Shown in pieces: positions 22,928 through 33,359 of a stretch of 64,000 bases of DNA. Position 1 is the stretch's first letter, and every line of letters begins with the position of its first letter. A program made the translations under genes and the position numbers. The notes below the pieces were generated by a model. That model was not told the DNA's origin, did not search any database, and saw only the letters and a list, made by a program, of their open reading frames with translations. Origin of the DNA: Pseudomonas hormoni (GTDB taxonomy: Bacteria; Pseudomonadota; Gammaproteobacteria; Pseudomonadales; Pseudomonadaceae); NCBI RefSeq assembly GCF_018502625.1, contig NZ_CP075566.1:5707001-5771000 (forward strand), in the 5' to 3' direction.

Positions 22928-23485
22928 ATGGTCAACAATTGGCGTGTGCAACAAGCCGCGCAAGCCATTCGCGCAGGGGCGGTGATTGCCTATCCAACCG
23001 AGGCGGTCTGGGGCCTGGGTTGCGACCCGTGGGACGAAGAAGCGGTAGAACGTCTGCTGATGCTCAAGGGGCGGTCGGTGGACAAGGGCCTGATTCTGGT
23101 CGCCGACAACATTCGCCAGTTCGATTTTCTCTTTGAAGACTTCCCTGAACTGTGGATGGATCGCATGGCCAGCACCTGGCCGGGGCCGAATACCTGGCTT
23201 GTGCCGCATCAGAATCTGCTGCCGCAGTGGATCACGGGTGTACACGAGACGGTGGCGTTGCGGGTCAGCGATCATCCATTGGTGCGGGATTTGTGCGCGG
23301 TGGTCGGGCCGCTGGTTTCGACTTCGGCCAACCCACAGGGGCGGCCTGCGGCGCGGACGCGCATTCGCGTGGAGCAGTATTTCCGTGGGCAGGTGGATTT
23401 GATCCTGGGCGGCAACCTCGGCGGACGCAAGAATCCGAGCGTGATTCGCGATTTGGCGACCGGGAACGTCATCCGCCCGGATTGA
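22928..23485 (+). CDS. tsaC: L-threonylcarbamoyladenylate synthase TsaC
   Basis: Forms threonylcarbamoyl-AMP for the t6A37 modification of ANN-reading tRNAs. The 185-aa YrdC-domain protein has the conserved [36 protein letters not shown] and [11 protein letters not shown] segments. It follows dprA by 54 bp on the same strand, the common gamma-proteobacterial pairing. Confidence 0.95.
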   Translation: MVNNWRVQQAAQAIRAGAVIAYPTEAVWGLGCDPWDEEAVERLLMLKGRSVDKGLILVADNIRQFDFLFEDFPELWMDRMASTWPGPNTWLVPHQNLLPQWITGVHETVALRVSDHPLVRDLCAVVGPLVSTSANPQGRPAARTRIRVEQYFRGQVDLILGGNLGGRKNPSVIRDLATGNVIRPD

Positions 23486-23500
23486 GACCGCGTTATCGTT

Positions 23501-23568
23501 CTTCGCGGGCAAGCCTCGCTCCTACAGGGACCGCGTACAAACTGTAGGAGCGAGGCTTGCCCGCGAAG
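23501..23568. repeat. REPIN (GTAGGAGCGAGGCTTGCCCGCGAAG family)
   Basis: Near-perfect 26-bp inverted copies at 23501-23526 and 23543-23568 around a 16-bp spacer. It fills the gap between the convergent tsaC and quinone reductase genes and may act as a bidirectional 3' end structure. Confidence 0.92.
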
Positions 23569-23574
23569 GCGTCC

Positions 23575-24552
23575 TCAAGGCAACAAAACAGTCGAACCCG
23601 TCGTACGCCGCGCCGACAACTCGGTCTGCGCCTTCGCCGCGTCAGCCAGCGAATACTTCTGGCTGATCTCTACCTTCAACTTCCCGCTGATGATCATCTC
23701 GAACAGCTCATCTGCCATCCGTTGCAGGTTCTCGGCGTTGTTGGCGTAGGTCGCCAGCGTCGGCCGGGTCACGTACAACGAACCTTTCGCCGACAAAATC
23801 CCCAGATTCACCCCGTCCACGGCACCCGACGCATTACCAAAACTCACCACCAGGCCACGAGGCGCCGCGCTATCCAGTGAAGTCAGCCAGGTGTCCTTGC
23901 CAACGCCGTCGTACACCACCGGGACTTTCTTCCCGTCAGTCAATTCCAGCACCCGTAGTGCGACGTTTTCATGGCTGTAGTCGATGGTCGCCCACGCACC
24001 GTTGGCTTTCGCCAGCGCGGCTTTCTCCGGCGAGCTGACCGTGCCGATCAACTTCACGCCCAAGGCCTTGGCCCATTGGCAGGCCAGCGAACCGACACCA
24101 CCGGCAGCGGCATGGAACAAAATGGTTTCGCCACCCTTGAGTTCATAAGTCTGACGCAGCAAGTACTGCACGGTCAGGCCCTTGAGCATCACCCCGGCCG
24201 CTTGTTCGAAGCTGATCGCGTCTGGCAGGTGCACCAGATTGGCCTCCGGCAACACGTGAACTTCGCTGTAGGCGCCCAACGGGCCGCTGCCATATGCCAC
24301 GCGATCGCCGACCTTGAAGCGGGTGACTTCACTGCCCACCGCCTCGACCACGCCCGCACCTTCCGAACCCACACCCGACGGCAAGCTGGGTGGCGCATAG
24401 AGGCCACTACGGAAGTAAGTGTCGATGAAGTTCAGGCCGATGGCCTTGTTGGTGACGCGGACTTGTTGTGGGCCGGGCTCGGCGGGCTGGTAATCCACAT
24501 ACTCGAGCACTTCGGGGCCGCCATGGGCGCGGAACTGGATACGTTTTGCCAT
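23575..24552 (-). CDS. NADPH:quinone reductase (zeta-crystallin type MDR)
   Basis: Medium-chain oxidoreductase of 325 aa that should reduce quinones with NADPH. The N-terminal GroES-like half reads MAKRIQFRAHGGPEVLEYVD and GVGSEGAGVVEAVGSEV; the nucleotide-binding motif is HAAAGGVGSLACQWAKALG and YDGVGKDTW follows. The Cys and His ligands of zinc-dependent alcohol dehydrogenases are absent, as expected for the QOR branch (qor/qorA). It is divergent from hemF across 163 bp. Confidence 0.9.
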   Translation of the reverse strand: MAKRIQFRAHGGPEVLEYVDYQPAEPGPQQVRVTNKAIGLNFIDTYFRSGLYAPPSLPSGVGSEGAGVVEAVGSEVTRFKVGDRVAYGSGPLGAYSEVHVLPEANLVHLPDAISFEQAAGVMLKGLTVQYLLRQTYELKGGETILFHAAAGGVGSLACQWAKALGVKLIGTVSSPEKAALAKANGAWATIDYSHENVALRVLELTDGKKVPVVYDGVGKDTWLTSLDSAAPRGLVVSFGNASGAVDGVNLGILSAKGSLYVTRPTLATYANNAENLQRMADELFEMIISGKLKVEISQKYSLADAAKAQTELSARRTTGSTVLLP

Positions 24553-24691
24553 CTGAACTCTCCATAGGTCATTGTGCCAAGCCCTCTATCGGACTCCTAA
24601 GCTTGATCCCCGTCAACTGCGGCAGGCCCATCTGCGATGTTATGCTACGCGCCCATTTGCGCCGGCCCTGCTCCGAGGGAGCGCCGCGTAG

Positions 24692-25630
<939 letters not shown>

Positions 25631-25643
25631 ACGAGGAATCCTG

Positions 25644-26465
25644 ATGGACCGTTATGTCGTATTCGGTAACCCGATTGGCCACAGCAAGTCGCCACTGATT
25701 CACCGCTTGTTCGCCGAGCAGACCGCTCAGCAATTGGACTACAGCACTTCGCTGGCGCCGCTCGACGACTTTTCCGACTTTGCCCGGGCGTTTTTCCTTG
25801 AAGGGCGCGGGGCGAACGTGACGGTGCCGTTCAAGGAAGAAGCGTTTCGCTTGGCGCACAGTTTGACGGCCCGAGCGCAGCGGGCCGGAGCGGTGAATAC
25901 CCTGAGCAAACTCGCCGATGGCACGCTGCTTGGCGACAACACCGATGGTGCCGGGCTGGTAAGGGATCTGACGGTCAACGCCGGATTCAGTCTCGAGGGC
26001 AAACGCATCTTGCTGCTCGGCGCAGGTGGCGCCGTGCGCGGTGCGCTTGAGCCACTGCTGGCCGAGCAGCCGGCCTCGGTGATCATCGCTAACCGCACGG
26101 TGGATAAAGCCGAGTTGCTGGCGGAGTTGTTCGCGGATCTGGGGCCGGTGTCTGCCAGTGGTTTCGATTGGCTGCAAGAGTCGGTGGACCTGATCATCAA
26201 CGCGACGTCCGCTAGCCTGACAGGCGATGTACCGCCCATTGCCGGCAGTTTGATCGAGCCGGGCAAGACCGTTTGCTACGACATGATGTACGGCAAGGAG
26301 CCGACCTCGTTCTGCCGCTGGGCTACGGAGCATGGCGCGGCAGTGTCGATGGATGGCCTGGGCATGCTCGCTGAACAAGCGGCAGAAGCTTTCTTCCTGT
26401 GGCGCGGCGTGCGCCCGGATACGACGCCGGTGCTGGCCGAACTTCGCCGCCAACTGGCGCTCTAG
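25644..26465 (+). CDS. aroE: Shikimate dehydrogenase (NADP+)
   Basis: Reduces 3-dehydroshikimate in the aromatic amino-acid pathway. The 273-aa protein starts [20 protein letters not shown], the shikimate-binding segment. [13 protein letters not shown] carries the catalytic Lys, [13 protein letters not shown] follows, and [14 protein letters not shown] is the NADP loop, with [10 protein letters not shown] after it. It probably forms an operon with hemF. A REPIN begins 6 bp after its stop. Confidence 0.97.
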   Translation: MDRYVVFGNPIGHSKSPLIHRLFAEQTAQQLDYSTSLAPLDDFSDFARAFFLEGRGANVTVPFKEEAFRLAHSLTARAQRAGAVNTLSKLADGTLLGDNTDGAGLVRDLTVNAGFSLEGKRILLLGAGGAVRGALEPLLAEQPASVIIANRTVDKAELLAELFADLGPVSASGFDWLQESVDLIINATSASLTGDVPPIAGSLIEPGKTVCYDMMYGKEPTSFCRWATEHGAAVSMDGLGMLAEQAAEAFFLWRGVRPDTTPVLAELRRQLAL

Positions 26466-26470
26466 GCCTT

Positions 26471-26563
26471 TGTGGCGAGGGAGCTTGCTCCCGCTGGGGT
26501 GCGAAGCAGCCCTGAAGTCTGCGGGCGCTTCGCACCCGAACGGGAGCAAGCTCCCTCGCCACA
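26471..26563. repeat. REPIN (TGTGGCGAGGGAGCTTGCTCCCGC family)
   Basis: Outer inverted 23-bp arms (26471-26493 and 26541-26563) enclose a second inverted pair GGGTGCGAAGC / GCTTCGCACCC, giving a nested cruciform-capable element between convergent aroE and the SulP transporter. Confidence 0.92.
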
Positions 26564-26592
26564 GGTTATGCGTTCGTCATCGCAGTGGTGTT

Positions 26593-28161
26593 TCAATCCT
26601 CAAACCGGATCGGGCATTTCTCCGCACCTTCCAGTTTCCTCAATTCTTCCACCACCGGCGGCCGCGCGCCGCGCAAGGTCAGGCTGCGATCCTGCTTACG
26701 CAGCCGTCGCGCTTCCTGGTGCAGCATTTCCACCCCCGAATAGTCGATGAAGTTAATGTGCTGCGCCTCGATCACCACGCGCGCGCCGTGCATCCGTTGC
26801 AGGCGCACTTGCAGGTAATGGCTGGCGCCGAAGAAGATCGAACCGCCGACCCGCAGGATGTCTTCATCACCGTCGCGCCAGTGCTGCACACGAGGTTGCG
26901 ACGTGCGTTTCAAATAGAAGAACAGCGAAGCCAGTACTCCGGCATAGATCGCCGTCTGCAACTCCAGCAACAGCGTGGCGACACAGGTCAGCGCCATCAC
27001 CACGAACTCGGCGCGGCTGACCCGCAGCAACGCGCGAATGCCGCGATGGTCGACCAATCCCCAGGCGATCAACAGGATGCTGCCGGCCATGGCCGGAATC
27101 GGAATATGCGCAATCAGATGGGCGCCGAAGATCGCGAACAGCGCCACCCACAACGCCGAAAAAACCCCCGCCAGCGGCGAGCAGGCACCCGCTTCGTAGC
27201 TCAGTCCCGAACGTGTGAAGGATCCGGCTGACAACGAACCGGAAAAAAACGCACCGACTATGTTCGACAAGCCCTGGGCGCGAACTTCCTGATTCGCATC
27301 GAGCAACTGCTGTGAGCGCGCCGACAAGGAGCGGGCAATCGACAGACTCGTCACCAGCCCGAGCATCCCGACCGCCACGGCGCTGGGCAACAGACGCAGG
27401 ATCAGATCCAGGTCCAGCGGCAATGGGCTGAAGGGCGGCAACCGCCCGACAAACGCGCTGACCAACTGCACGTGACCAAACATTGATGGCCAGAGCCACA
27501 CCAGCAATCCGCTCAGGATCAGTGTGATCAACAGCGTTGGCCATCGCGGCAGCAGCAGTTTCAGCGTCATCCCGACCGCGACAGTCGCCAGGCCCAGCAC
27601 CAGCGAGGGTTGATCCACCTCGCCGAGATGCCTGAACAGCATCGTAAAGCTGCCCAGCGCCGTGGCCTGGTTGGGCAAGTCCAGCCCCAGCAGGTTGGGC
27701 ATTTGACCGATGGCAATCACCACCGCGGCGCCAAGCGTGAAACCGAGCACCACCGAGTGCGAGACAAAATTCACCAGAGCACCAAATCGCAGCAAACCCA
27801 ACAGCCACTGGAATATGCCGGCGAGGAGCGTCAGAAGCAGGATCAGCGTGATGTAGTCCTTGGACGCGGGAACGGCCAGAGGACTGACGCTGGCGTACAG
27901 GACAATCGAAATGGCCGCCGTAGGGCCGCAGATCAGATGCCACGACGAGCCCCAGAGGCAGGCGATCAGCACCGGGATGATCGCGGCGTACAAGCCGTAT
28001 TCCGGTGGGAGACCGGCGATCAGCGCATAGGCAATGGATTGCGGCAACGCGAGAATGGCGCCGCTGAGCCCGACAATCAGATCACGACCGACGCTGGCGC
28101 GGGTTTGCCGGGGCAACCAACGGAGGAAAGGGAAGAGTGAATGGCGGCTGGGGAAGGCCAT
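26593..28161 (-). CDS. SulP family anion transporter with STAS domain
   Basis: Inner-membrane SLC26/SulP transporter of 522 aa, probably for sulfate or bicarbonate. The core shows the family start VGLSGAILALPQSIAYALIAGLP and PPEYGLYAAIIPV, then many hydrophobic segments up to about residue 410. The C-terminal STAS domain (about 420-522) includes ARVVIEAQHINFIDYSGVEM. The adjacent choline-sulfate genes would release sulfate, which makes sulfate a reasonable substrate, but this is inference. Confidence 0.9.
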   Translation of the reverse strand: MAFPSRHSLFPFLRWLPRQTRASVGRDLIVGLSGAILALPQSIAYALIAGLPPEYGLYAAIIPVLIACLWGSSWHLICGPTAAISIVLYASVSPLAVPASKDYITLILLLTLLAGIFQWLLGLLRFGALVNFVSHSVVLGFTLGAAVVIAIGQMPNLLGLDLPNQATALGSFTMLFRHLGEVDQPSLVLGLATVAVGMTLKLLLPRWPTLLITLILSGLLVWLWPSMFGHVQLVSAFVGRLPPFSPLPLDLDLILRLLPSAVAVGMLGLVTSLSIARSLSARSQQLLDANQEVRAQGLSNIVGAFFSGSLSAGSFTRSGLSYEAGACSPLAGVFSALWVALFAIFGAHLIAHIPIPAMAGSILLIAWGLVDHRGIRALLRVSRAEFVVMALTCVATLLLELQTAIYAGVLASLFFYLKRTSQPRVQHWRDGDEDILRVGGSIFFGASHYLQVRLQRMHGARVVIEAQHINFIDYSGVEMLHQEARRLRKQDRSLTLRGARPPVVEELRKLEGAEKCPIRFED

Positions 28162-28213
28162 GGGTCCTCTCGGGTGGGATTTTGCGCAAGGGTAACAGGG
28201 AGGGCGCGATCAT

Positions 28214-28306
28214 TGTGGCGAGGGAGCTTGCTCCCGCTGGGCTGCGAAGCAGCCCTAAAAATCTGCGGGCGCTTCGCACCCGAGCGGGAGCAAGCTCCCT
28301 CGCCAC
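28214..28306. repeat. REPIN (TGTGGCGAGGGAGCTTGCTCCCGC family)
   Basis: Same nested layout as the element after aroE: outer arms at 28214-28236 and 28284-28306, with an inner GCTGCGAAGC / GCTTCGCACC pair. It lies between the SulP gene start and the choX stop. Confidence 0.92.
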
Positions 28307-28315
28307 AGGTAACTC

Positions 28316-29236
28316 TTACAGCTTGGCTTTTACTGCCGGCAACGCATCCTTCCCGTCCACGGTCTTCACGCCATCCAGCCACTTATCCAGCACCGCCGGA
28401 TTAGCCTTGATCCACGCCTTGGCGGCGTCCGCATTGCTGACTTTCTTGTTCACCACATCCGCCATGATGCTGTTCTCCATCTCCTGAGTGAAACTCAGGT
28501 TGGTGAGCAGCTTGCCGACGTTCGGGCAGGCCTGTGCATAACCTTTGCGGGTCAGCGTGTGAACGCTGCCGGTGTCGCCAAAATATTTCTCGCCGCCCTT
28601 CAGGTAATGCATTTTCAGTTGCACGTTCATCGGGTGCGGCGTCCAGCCGAGGAAAGTCACGAACTTCTGCTTTTTTACCGCGCGGGACACTTCGGCCAGC
28701 ATTGCCTGCTCGCTGGACTCCACCAGTTTCCACTGGCCCATGTCGAAGTCGTTCTTCTTGATGATCTCTTGCAGCGAAATATTCGCCGGGGCACCGGAGC
28801 CGATCCCGTAGATCTTCTTGTCGAACTTGTCGGCGAACTTGTTCAGGTCGGCAAAGTTATGCACACCCGCGTTCCAGACGTAATCCGGAACGGCCAGGGT
28901 GAATTCGGTGCCATCGAGGTTTTTCGCCAGTTGAGTGACGTCGCCAGTGGCCACGAACTTGTCGTAGAACCCCTGTTGCGCCGGCATCCAGTTGCCGAGG
29001 AACACGTCGACCTGGCCATCCTTCAAACCGCCAAAGGTAATCGGCACCGCGAGGGTGTCGACTTTGGGCTTGTAGCCCATGCCGTCCAGCAGAAACCCGG
29101 TGATGGCGTTGGTTGCGGCGATGTCGCTCCAGCCAGGGTCGGCCATTTTCACCGTCTCGCAGCTCTGATCGGCATACGCCGACGCACTGCCCAGAGCCAG
29201 CAGCCCGACCGTCAGTACTGTGGATAACTTTTGCAT
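28316..29236 (-). CDS. choX: Choline ABC transporter substrate-binding protein
   Basis: Periplasmic binding protein of the glycine-betaine/choline (OpuAC) type, 306 aa, with signal peptide MQKLSTVLTVGLLALGSASA. The mature part begins DQSCETVKMADPGWSDIAAT, and WTPHPMNVQLKMHYL contains aromatic residues typical of quaternary-ammonium sites. It begins 16 bp after betC, so the pair should be co-transcribed. No permease or ATPase gene is adjacent; it must borrow transporter subunits encoded elsewhere (the cbc/bet systems of pseudomonads do this). Confidence 0.9.
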   Translation of the reverse strand: MQKLSTVLTVGLLALGSASAYADQSCETVKMADPGWSDIAATNAITGFLLDGMGYKPKVDTLAVPITFGGLKDGQVDVFLGNWMPAQQGFYDKFVATGDVTQLAKNLDGTEFTLAVPDYVWNAGVHNFADLNKFADKFDKKIYGIGSGAPANISLQEIIKKNDFDMGQWKLVESSEQAMLAEVSRAVKKQKFVTFLGWTPHPMNVQLKMHYLKGGEKYFGDTGSVHTLTRKGYAQACPNVGKLLTNLSFTQEMENSIMADVVNKKVSNADAAKAWIKANPAVLDKWLDGVKTVDGKDALPAVKAKL

Positions 29237-29252
29237 GGACTTCCCCTTAACA

Positions 29253-30767
29253 TTATTGGTTTTGGCAGGGTTGTGGATAACGTGCTTTGCGCTCCAGGTC
29301 GTCGAGGTCGATGTGGTTGCGCATGTATTGCTGACTGGCGTCCACCAGCGGCTGGTGATCCCAGCTCTTCAGCTTGCCGATGGTCAGCGCGTCGGCGACA
29401 AATCGCCGGCGACGCTGGCTCGCGAGCACCTGTTGGTGTATCGCCGGGATGTTCCATTTGGCCCGTGCTTCAGCCAGAAATTCCTCGAACAGGGACCGAT
29501 GTTGCGGCGACTTGCTGAGTTCTTCCTGCTCACGCGGGTCGTTGTGTACGTCGAAGAGTAGGCACGGGTCGTCTTCGCTGTAGATGAATTTGTAAGCGCC
29601 GCGACGAATCATCATCAACGGGCTGATGGTGCCTTCGGCCATGTATTCGCCAAAGACTTCGTCGTGACCGCCCTGCCCTTGCAGGTGCGAAACCAGCGAA
29701 CGGCCATCCAGCGGCAAGCCCGGTTCCAGAGAGCCGCCGGCCAGCTCCACAAACGTCGGCAACAGGTCGGCGGTGGAAACCGCTGCGCTGACCCGGCCTG
29801 CGCCGAACTGCCCCGGAGCACTTATCAACAGCGGTACCCGCGAGGCCATTTCGAACCAGTGCATTTTGTACCAGAGACCGCGCTCGCCGAGCATGTCGCC
29901 GTGGTCGCCGGAGAAGACAATAATGGTGTCTTCAATCAGGCCAGTTTCTTCGAGTGTTTGCAGGAGTTTGCCGACGTTGCTGTCGATATAGCTACACGCT
30001 CCAAAGTACGCACGGCGCGCATCCCGAATTTTATCCACAGGCAGCGGTTTGTCCCACAGGTCGTAGACTTTGAGCAAACGCTGGGAGTGCGGATCGAGTT
30101 CGGTTTGCGCTGGAGTCTGGGGTAACGGGATGTCGGCATCGTCGTACATATCCCAGAACGCCTTGGGAATCGTGTACGGGTCGTGTGGGTGAGTCATCGA
30201 CACGGTCAGGCAGAACGGCTGGTCGCCATCCTCGCGGATGTGATCGAACAGGTATTGCTGTGCCTTGAACACCACCTCTTCGTCGAAATCCAGTTGATTG
30301 GTGCGCACGCACGGCCCGGCTTGCAGCACCGACGACATGTTGTGATACCAGGTCGGACGCACATCCGGTTCGTCCCAGTTCACCGCCCAACCGTAGTCGG
30401 CCGGGTAAATGTCGCTGGTCAGGCGTTCTTCGTATCCGTGGAGTTGGTCCGGGCCACAAAAATGCATCTTGCCGGACAGCGCCGTGCGGTAACCGAGGCG
30501 CCGCAGGTAGTGGGCGTAAGTCGGCACATCGGCAGGGAAATCGGCCGCGTTGTCATACGCGCCGATCTTGCTCGGCAACTGACCGCTGACCAGTGTAAAA
30601 CGCGACGGCGCGCACAGTGGGCTGTTGCAATAAGCGGCGTCGAACACCACGCCTTCGGCGGCGAGGCGGCTGAGATTGGGGAGTTTGATCGGCGAAGGGC
30701 CGTAGAACGGCAACATTGGCGCGGCCATCTGATCGGCCATGATGAAAAGAATATTCTTGCGCTTCAT
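29253..30767 (-). CDS. betC: Choline-sulfatase
   Basis: Hydrolyses choline-O-sulfate to choline and sulfate, feeding glycine-betaine osmoprotection and catabolism. ATG 30767 (MKRKNILFIMADQMAAPMLP) gives 504 aa. The sulfatase formylglycine motif is C-A-P-S-R at residues 52-56 within NSPLCAPSRFTLVSG. Metal ligands appear in MADQ and in VFSGDHGDMLGERGLWYK. The last part matches the choline-sulfatase C-terminal extension (LDDLERKARYP). The divergent LysR-type gene is the expected regulator. Confidence 0.95.
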   Translation of the reverse strand: MKRKNILFIMADQMAAPMLPFYGPSPIKLPNLSRLAAEGVVFDAAYCNSPLCAPSRFTLVSGQLPSKIGAYDNAADFPADVPTYAHYLRRLGYRTALSGKMHFCGPDQLHGYEERLTSDIYPADYGWAVNWDEPDVRPTWYHNMSSVLQAGPCVRTNQLDFDEEVVFKAQQYLFDHIREDGDQPFCLTVSMTHPHDPYTIPKAFWDMYDDADIPLPQTPAQTELDPHSQRLLKVYDLWDKPLPVDKIRDARRAYFGACSYIDSNVGKLLQTLEETGLIEDTIIVFSGDHGDMLGERGLWYKMHWFEMASRVPLLISAPGQFGAGRVSAAVSTADLLPTFVELAGGSLEPGLPLDGRSLVSHLQGQGGHDEVFGEYMAEGTISPLMMIRRGAYKFIYSEDDPCLLFDVHNDPREQEELSKSPQHRSLFEEFLAEARAKWNIPAIHQQVLASQRRRRFVADALTIGKLKSWDHQPLVDASQQYMRNHIDLDDLERKARYPQPCQNQ

Positions 30768-30881
30768 GTGATCGCGGCATTCCATAGTGAATATTTATGC
30801 GAGAGTGCTGCGATCGAGCATGGAGTCCATGCACTTTGTGGTAAAGCCCATGCCAGGCAATGACTAGGATAAGCACGGCTT

Positions 30882-31838
30882 ATGTATGACGCTCTGGGTG
30901 ATTTGTCCCTTGATCTGCTCCGTGCCTTCGAAGCAGCGGCGCGCCAACGCAGCTTCACCGCGGCGGCGGTTGAGCTTGGCACCACGCAACCGGCGATCAG
31001 TCAGCAGATCAAGCGGTTGGAAGATCAGCTCGCCACCCGGCTGTTCGATCGCATTTATCGCGGCATTGAATTGACTGAGGCCGGGGCGATTCTTTTTGAG
31101 CAAGTTCAGCTCGGTTTGCAGAATATCGACGCAGGGTTGAGCGCAATTAGTGCACAGCATCAGCATGAAGTGTTGCAGGTGGCCACCGATTTCGCCTTCG
31201 CTGCCTATTGGCTGATGCCCCGTTTGCACCGCTTTCACGCCGCCAATCCACAAGTGGATGTCAGCCTGGTGACCAGCGAGCGCAGCCTCAACATGTTGCG
31301 CACCGATATTGATGTGGCGGTGCTCTTTGGTGATGGCCGATTCAAGCAGGGCGAAAGCCACTGGCTGTTCAGCGAAGAAGTGTTTCCGGTGTGCAGTCCG
31401 CTGCTGTTGAAAGACCGTCCCCTGCCCTTGCCTGCACAGTCGCTGCTGGAATTTCCGCTGCTGCACTTGCGCGGCGAAAACAGCAGCAACTGGTTCGACT
31501 GGAGCGGCGTGTTTCGCGAGTTGGGTATCACGTCGGCGCCAGCGCCCGGGCAATTGCGATTCGACAATTACACCTTGTTGATTCAGGCGGCGATTGGCGG
31601 CCAAGGAGTGGCGATTGGCTGGCGGCATCTTGTGGATAACTTGCTGGCGCAAGGTTTGTTGTGTCGACCTATTGCTGACACGGTGATGTCCCGGCTGGGT
31701 TATTACGTGGTCCTGCCCCAGCGCAAACGGCGCGGGGCATTGATTCAACAGTTTGTGGACTGGTTGATGGAGGAGCAGGCCAGCAGTGCGCAATCGCTCA
31801 ATAGCCTGCCTTTGCCTTTGCCTTCGATTGCGGTGTGA
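30882..31838 (+). CDS. LysR-family regulator of choline-sulfate utilisation
   Basis: The 318-aa protein has an N-terminal winged helix-turn-helix (LSLDLLRAFEAAARQRSFTA, then TTQPAISQQIKRLEDQLA) and a C-terminal LysR effector domain. It is divergent from betC with 114 bp between starts, the standard LysR layout, and it matches my knowledge of the regulators found beside betC. Its co-inducer is probably choline-O-sulfate or choline, which is inference. A DnaA box lies inside the gene (31631-31639). Confidence 0.9.
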   Translation: MYDALGDLSLDLLRAFEAAARQRSFTAAAVELGTTQPAISQQIKRLEDQLATRLFDRIYRGIELTEAGAILFEQVQLGLQNIDAGLSAISAQHQHEVLQVATDFAFAAYWLMPRLHRFHAANPQVDVSLVTSERSLNMLRTDIDVAVLFGDGRFKQGESHWLFSEEVFPVCSPLLLKDRPLPLPAQSLLEFPLLHLRGENSSNWFDWSGVFRELGITSAPAPGQLRFDNYTLLIQAAIGGQGVAIGWRHLVDNLLAQGLLCRPIADTVMSRLGYYVVLPQRKRRGALIQQFVDWLMEEQASSAQSLNSLPLPLPSIAV

Positions 31839-31880
31839 AAGCAAAAAAGATCGTCCGAACGCGGCCCGAGCGGACGAACT

Positions 31881-32546
31881 TTATTGCTTCTGCGAAGTTG
31901 CGACGAAGCTCACATGTTCGCCAACGTGCAGATTCAGGTGCAACTCATCGGCAATCCCCGTCGCGACGCGGCTCAACCGCTGAAGCGGTTCGGCCAGCCC
32001 CGGTTCCAGGCTGCTGACCTGACTGAAATGCTCGATCGTCAGCCCCGCAATGCCGCGTGGCGCATTCACCAGCGTCCAGTGCAACGCGCTGCTTTGCAGA
32101 GCCTCGCGGATCTCTTCGGCAGCGTGGTGTTGCAGCTGATCTTCGATGTCCGGATCGTCCAGTACCTCGAAATCGCCCACCAGAAACAGTCTGGCAATGC
32201 CCGCGGCCTGCATGCCACCGATCAGCGCATCGACGGCCAGTACTTGTTCGACCGGGCCCGGCACGATGGTTTTTTCTACGTGCTCGCTGTTGAACGGCAA
32301 CCCGGGTGCATCCAGTAGACAGATGACGGCCGAGCAGCCCGCCACGCTTTGCTTTACCCGCTCGGCGTCAAACAGATCACCGGTCTTGGCGCGCAAACCG
32401 GGGCGCGGCGCCAGCGCCGTCAGGTCATCGAGAATCGCGATCACTTCATGTTGGCGCCGCAGCATTTCAGCCATCAGCGCACTGCCCAGGCTACTCATGG
32501 CACCATACAGCACCACTTTGACCACTGGGGTTTCGGCATTTTTCAT
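31881..32546 (-). CDS. NAD(P)-binding SDR/epimerase-like protein
   Basis: 221 aa from ATG 32546 (MKNAETPVVKVVLYGAMSSL), with GGAG eight bases upstream. The N-terminal loop YGAMSSLGSAL is a degenerate form of the GATGxxG dinucleotide motif; a beta-alpha-beta pattern continues (VIAILDD, AVICLLDAPG, ARLFLVGDFEVL). It looks like an NmrA/SDR-type Rossmann protein lacking an obvious YxxxK catalytic pair. Substrate unknown. Confidence 0.7.
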   Translation of the reverse strand: MKNAETPVVKVVLYGAMSSLGSALMAEMLRRQHEVIAILDDLTALAPRPGLRAKTGDLFDAERVKQSVAGCSAVICLLDAPGLPFNSEHVEKTIVPGPVEQVLAVDALIGGMQAAGIARLFLVGDFEVLDDPDIEDQLQHHAAEEIREALQSSALHWTLVNAPRGIAGLTIEHFSQVSSLEPGLAEPLQRLSRVATGIADELHLNLHVGEHVSFVATSQKQ

Positions 32547-32630
32547 GGCTGGGCTCCGCACTTTCCTATCTATATGACGTGTGACCTGTGGGAATCGGTG
32601 AGGGTTCGACCGGGTTTTAGAGGGATTCAG

Positions 32631-32957
32631 ATGCAACAGATCAAGGGCTATCACGCCCATGTGTATTTCGACGCCGCCCGCATGGATCAGGCGCGCACGT
32701 TGTGTGAGCAAGCGGCGCACCTGTTTCCGCTGAAAATGGGCCGCGTGCACGAACGTCCGGTGGGGCCGCACCCGGACTGGAGCTGCCAATTGGCATTCGG
32801 GCCGGAACTCATCGGCGACGTGTTGCCGTGGCTGGCCCTCAACCGCAAGGGTCTGGTGGTGTTCCTGCACCCGGACACCGGCGACGATCTGCTTGACCAC
32901 ACGGAACATGCGATCTGGATGGGCGCGATCCGGCCACTGGACCTGTCCATTTTTTGA
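32631..32957 (+). CDS. DOPA 4,5-dioxygenase family protein
   Basis: A small 108-aa protein starting MQQIKGYHAHVYFDAARMDQ at 32631, with AGAGGGA as ribosome site. The family's His motifs are visible: GYHAHVYFD, VGPHPDWSCQLAF and VFLHPDTGDDLLDHTEHAIW. Family members cleave DOPA or related catechols extradiolically, but the bacterial substrate is not established. It converges with the GFA-type gene, whose stop is adjacent. Confidence 0.82.
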   Translation: MQQIKGYHAHVYFDAARMDQARTLCEQAAHLFPLKMGRVHERPVGPHPDWSCQLAFGPELIGDVLPWLALNRKGLVVFLHPDTGDDLLDHTEHAIWMGAIRPLDLSIF

Positions 32958-33359
32958 TCACAGGGTTTCTTCTGCTTCACCCGGCAGGTGCTCGTCCAGG
33001 TGCAACCACGGCAGGCGGCTGTCTGTCCAGATGTGCCGCTCGGCCGGGGCGTGCTCGGGATGATCGAGGGTGGCGATGGTGAGGTCGATGCTCTCGGGGC
33101 TGAGATGCGTCGTCAGCGCCAACTGCGCCCCGCAGTTCGGGCAGAAGTAGCGAATGCAGCTGGAGGACGACGCGTATTGTGCCGGCGTGCCTTTGAGCCA
33201 TTCAAAGGTCGATGCGGGCACGGTGATCCAGGTCGTCACGATCCCGCCGCTGACTCGGCGGCAAATCGAGCAATGACAGTGGGCGATGTCGTGCAACGGT
33301 CCGCTGAATTGATAGCGAAGATGTCCGCAGTGGCAGCCGCCTGTGTGAATCTCGCTCAT
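32958..33359 (-). CDS. GFA family protein (glutathione-dependent formaldehyde-activating fold)
   Basis: 133 aa with the zinc-binding Cys pattern of the GFA/Mss4-like fold: GGCHCGHLRY, AHCHCSICRRVSG and FCPNCGAQLAL. Family members include a putative S-hydroxymethylglutathione synthase, but most bacterial paralogues have no proven reaction. No formaldehyde-oxidation genes are adjacent. Confidence 0.85.
   Translation of the reverse strand: MSEIHTGGCHCGHLRYQFSGPLHDIAHCHCSICRRVSGGIVTTWITVPASTFEWLKGTPAQYASSSSCIRYFCPNCGAQLALTTHLSPESIDLTIATLDHPEHAPAERHIWTDSRLPWLHLDEHLPGEAEETL

Noticed and set aside
26323..26562. Short frames beginning MARELAP or MPAKA across the window
   Set aside because: They recur wherever a REPIN occurs and are translations of the repeat, not genes.
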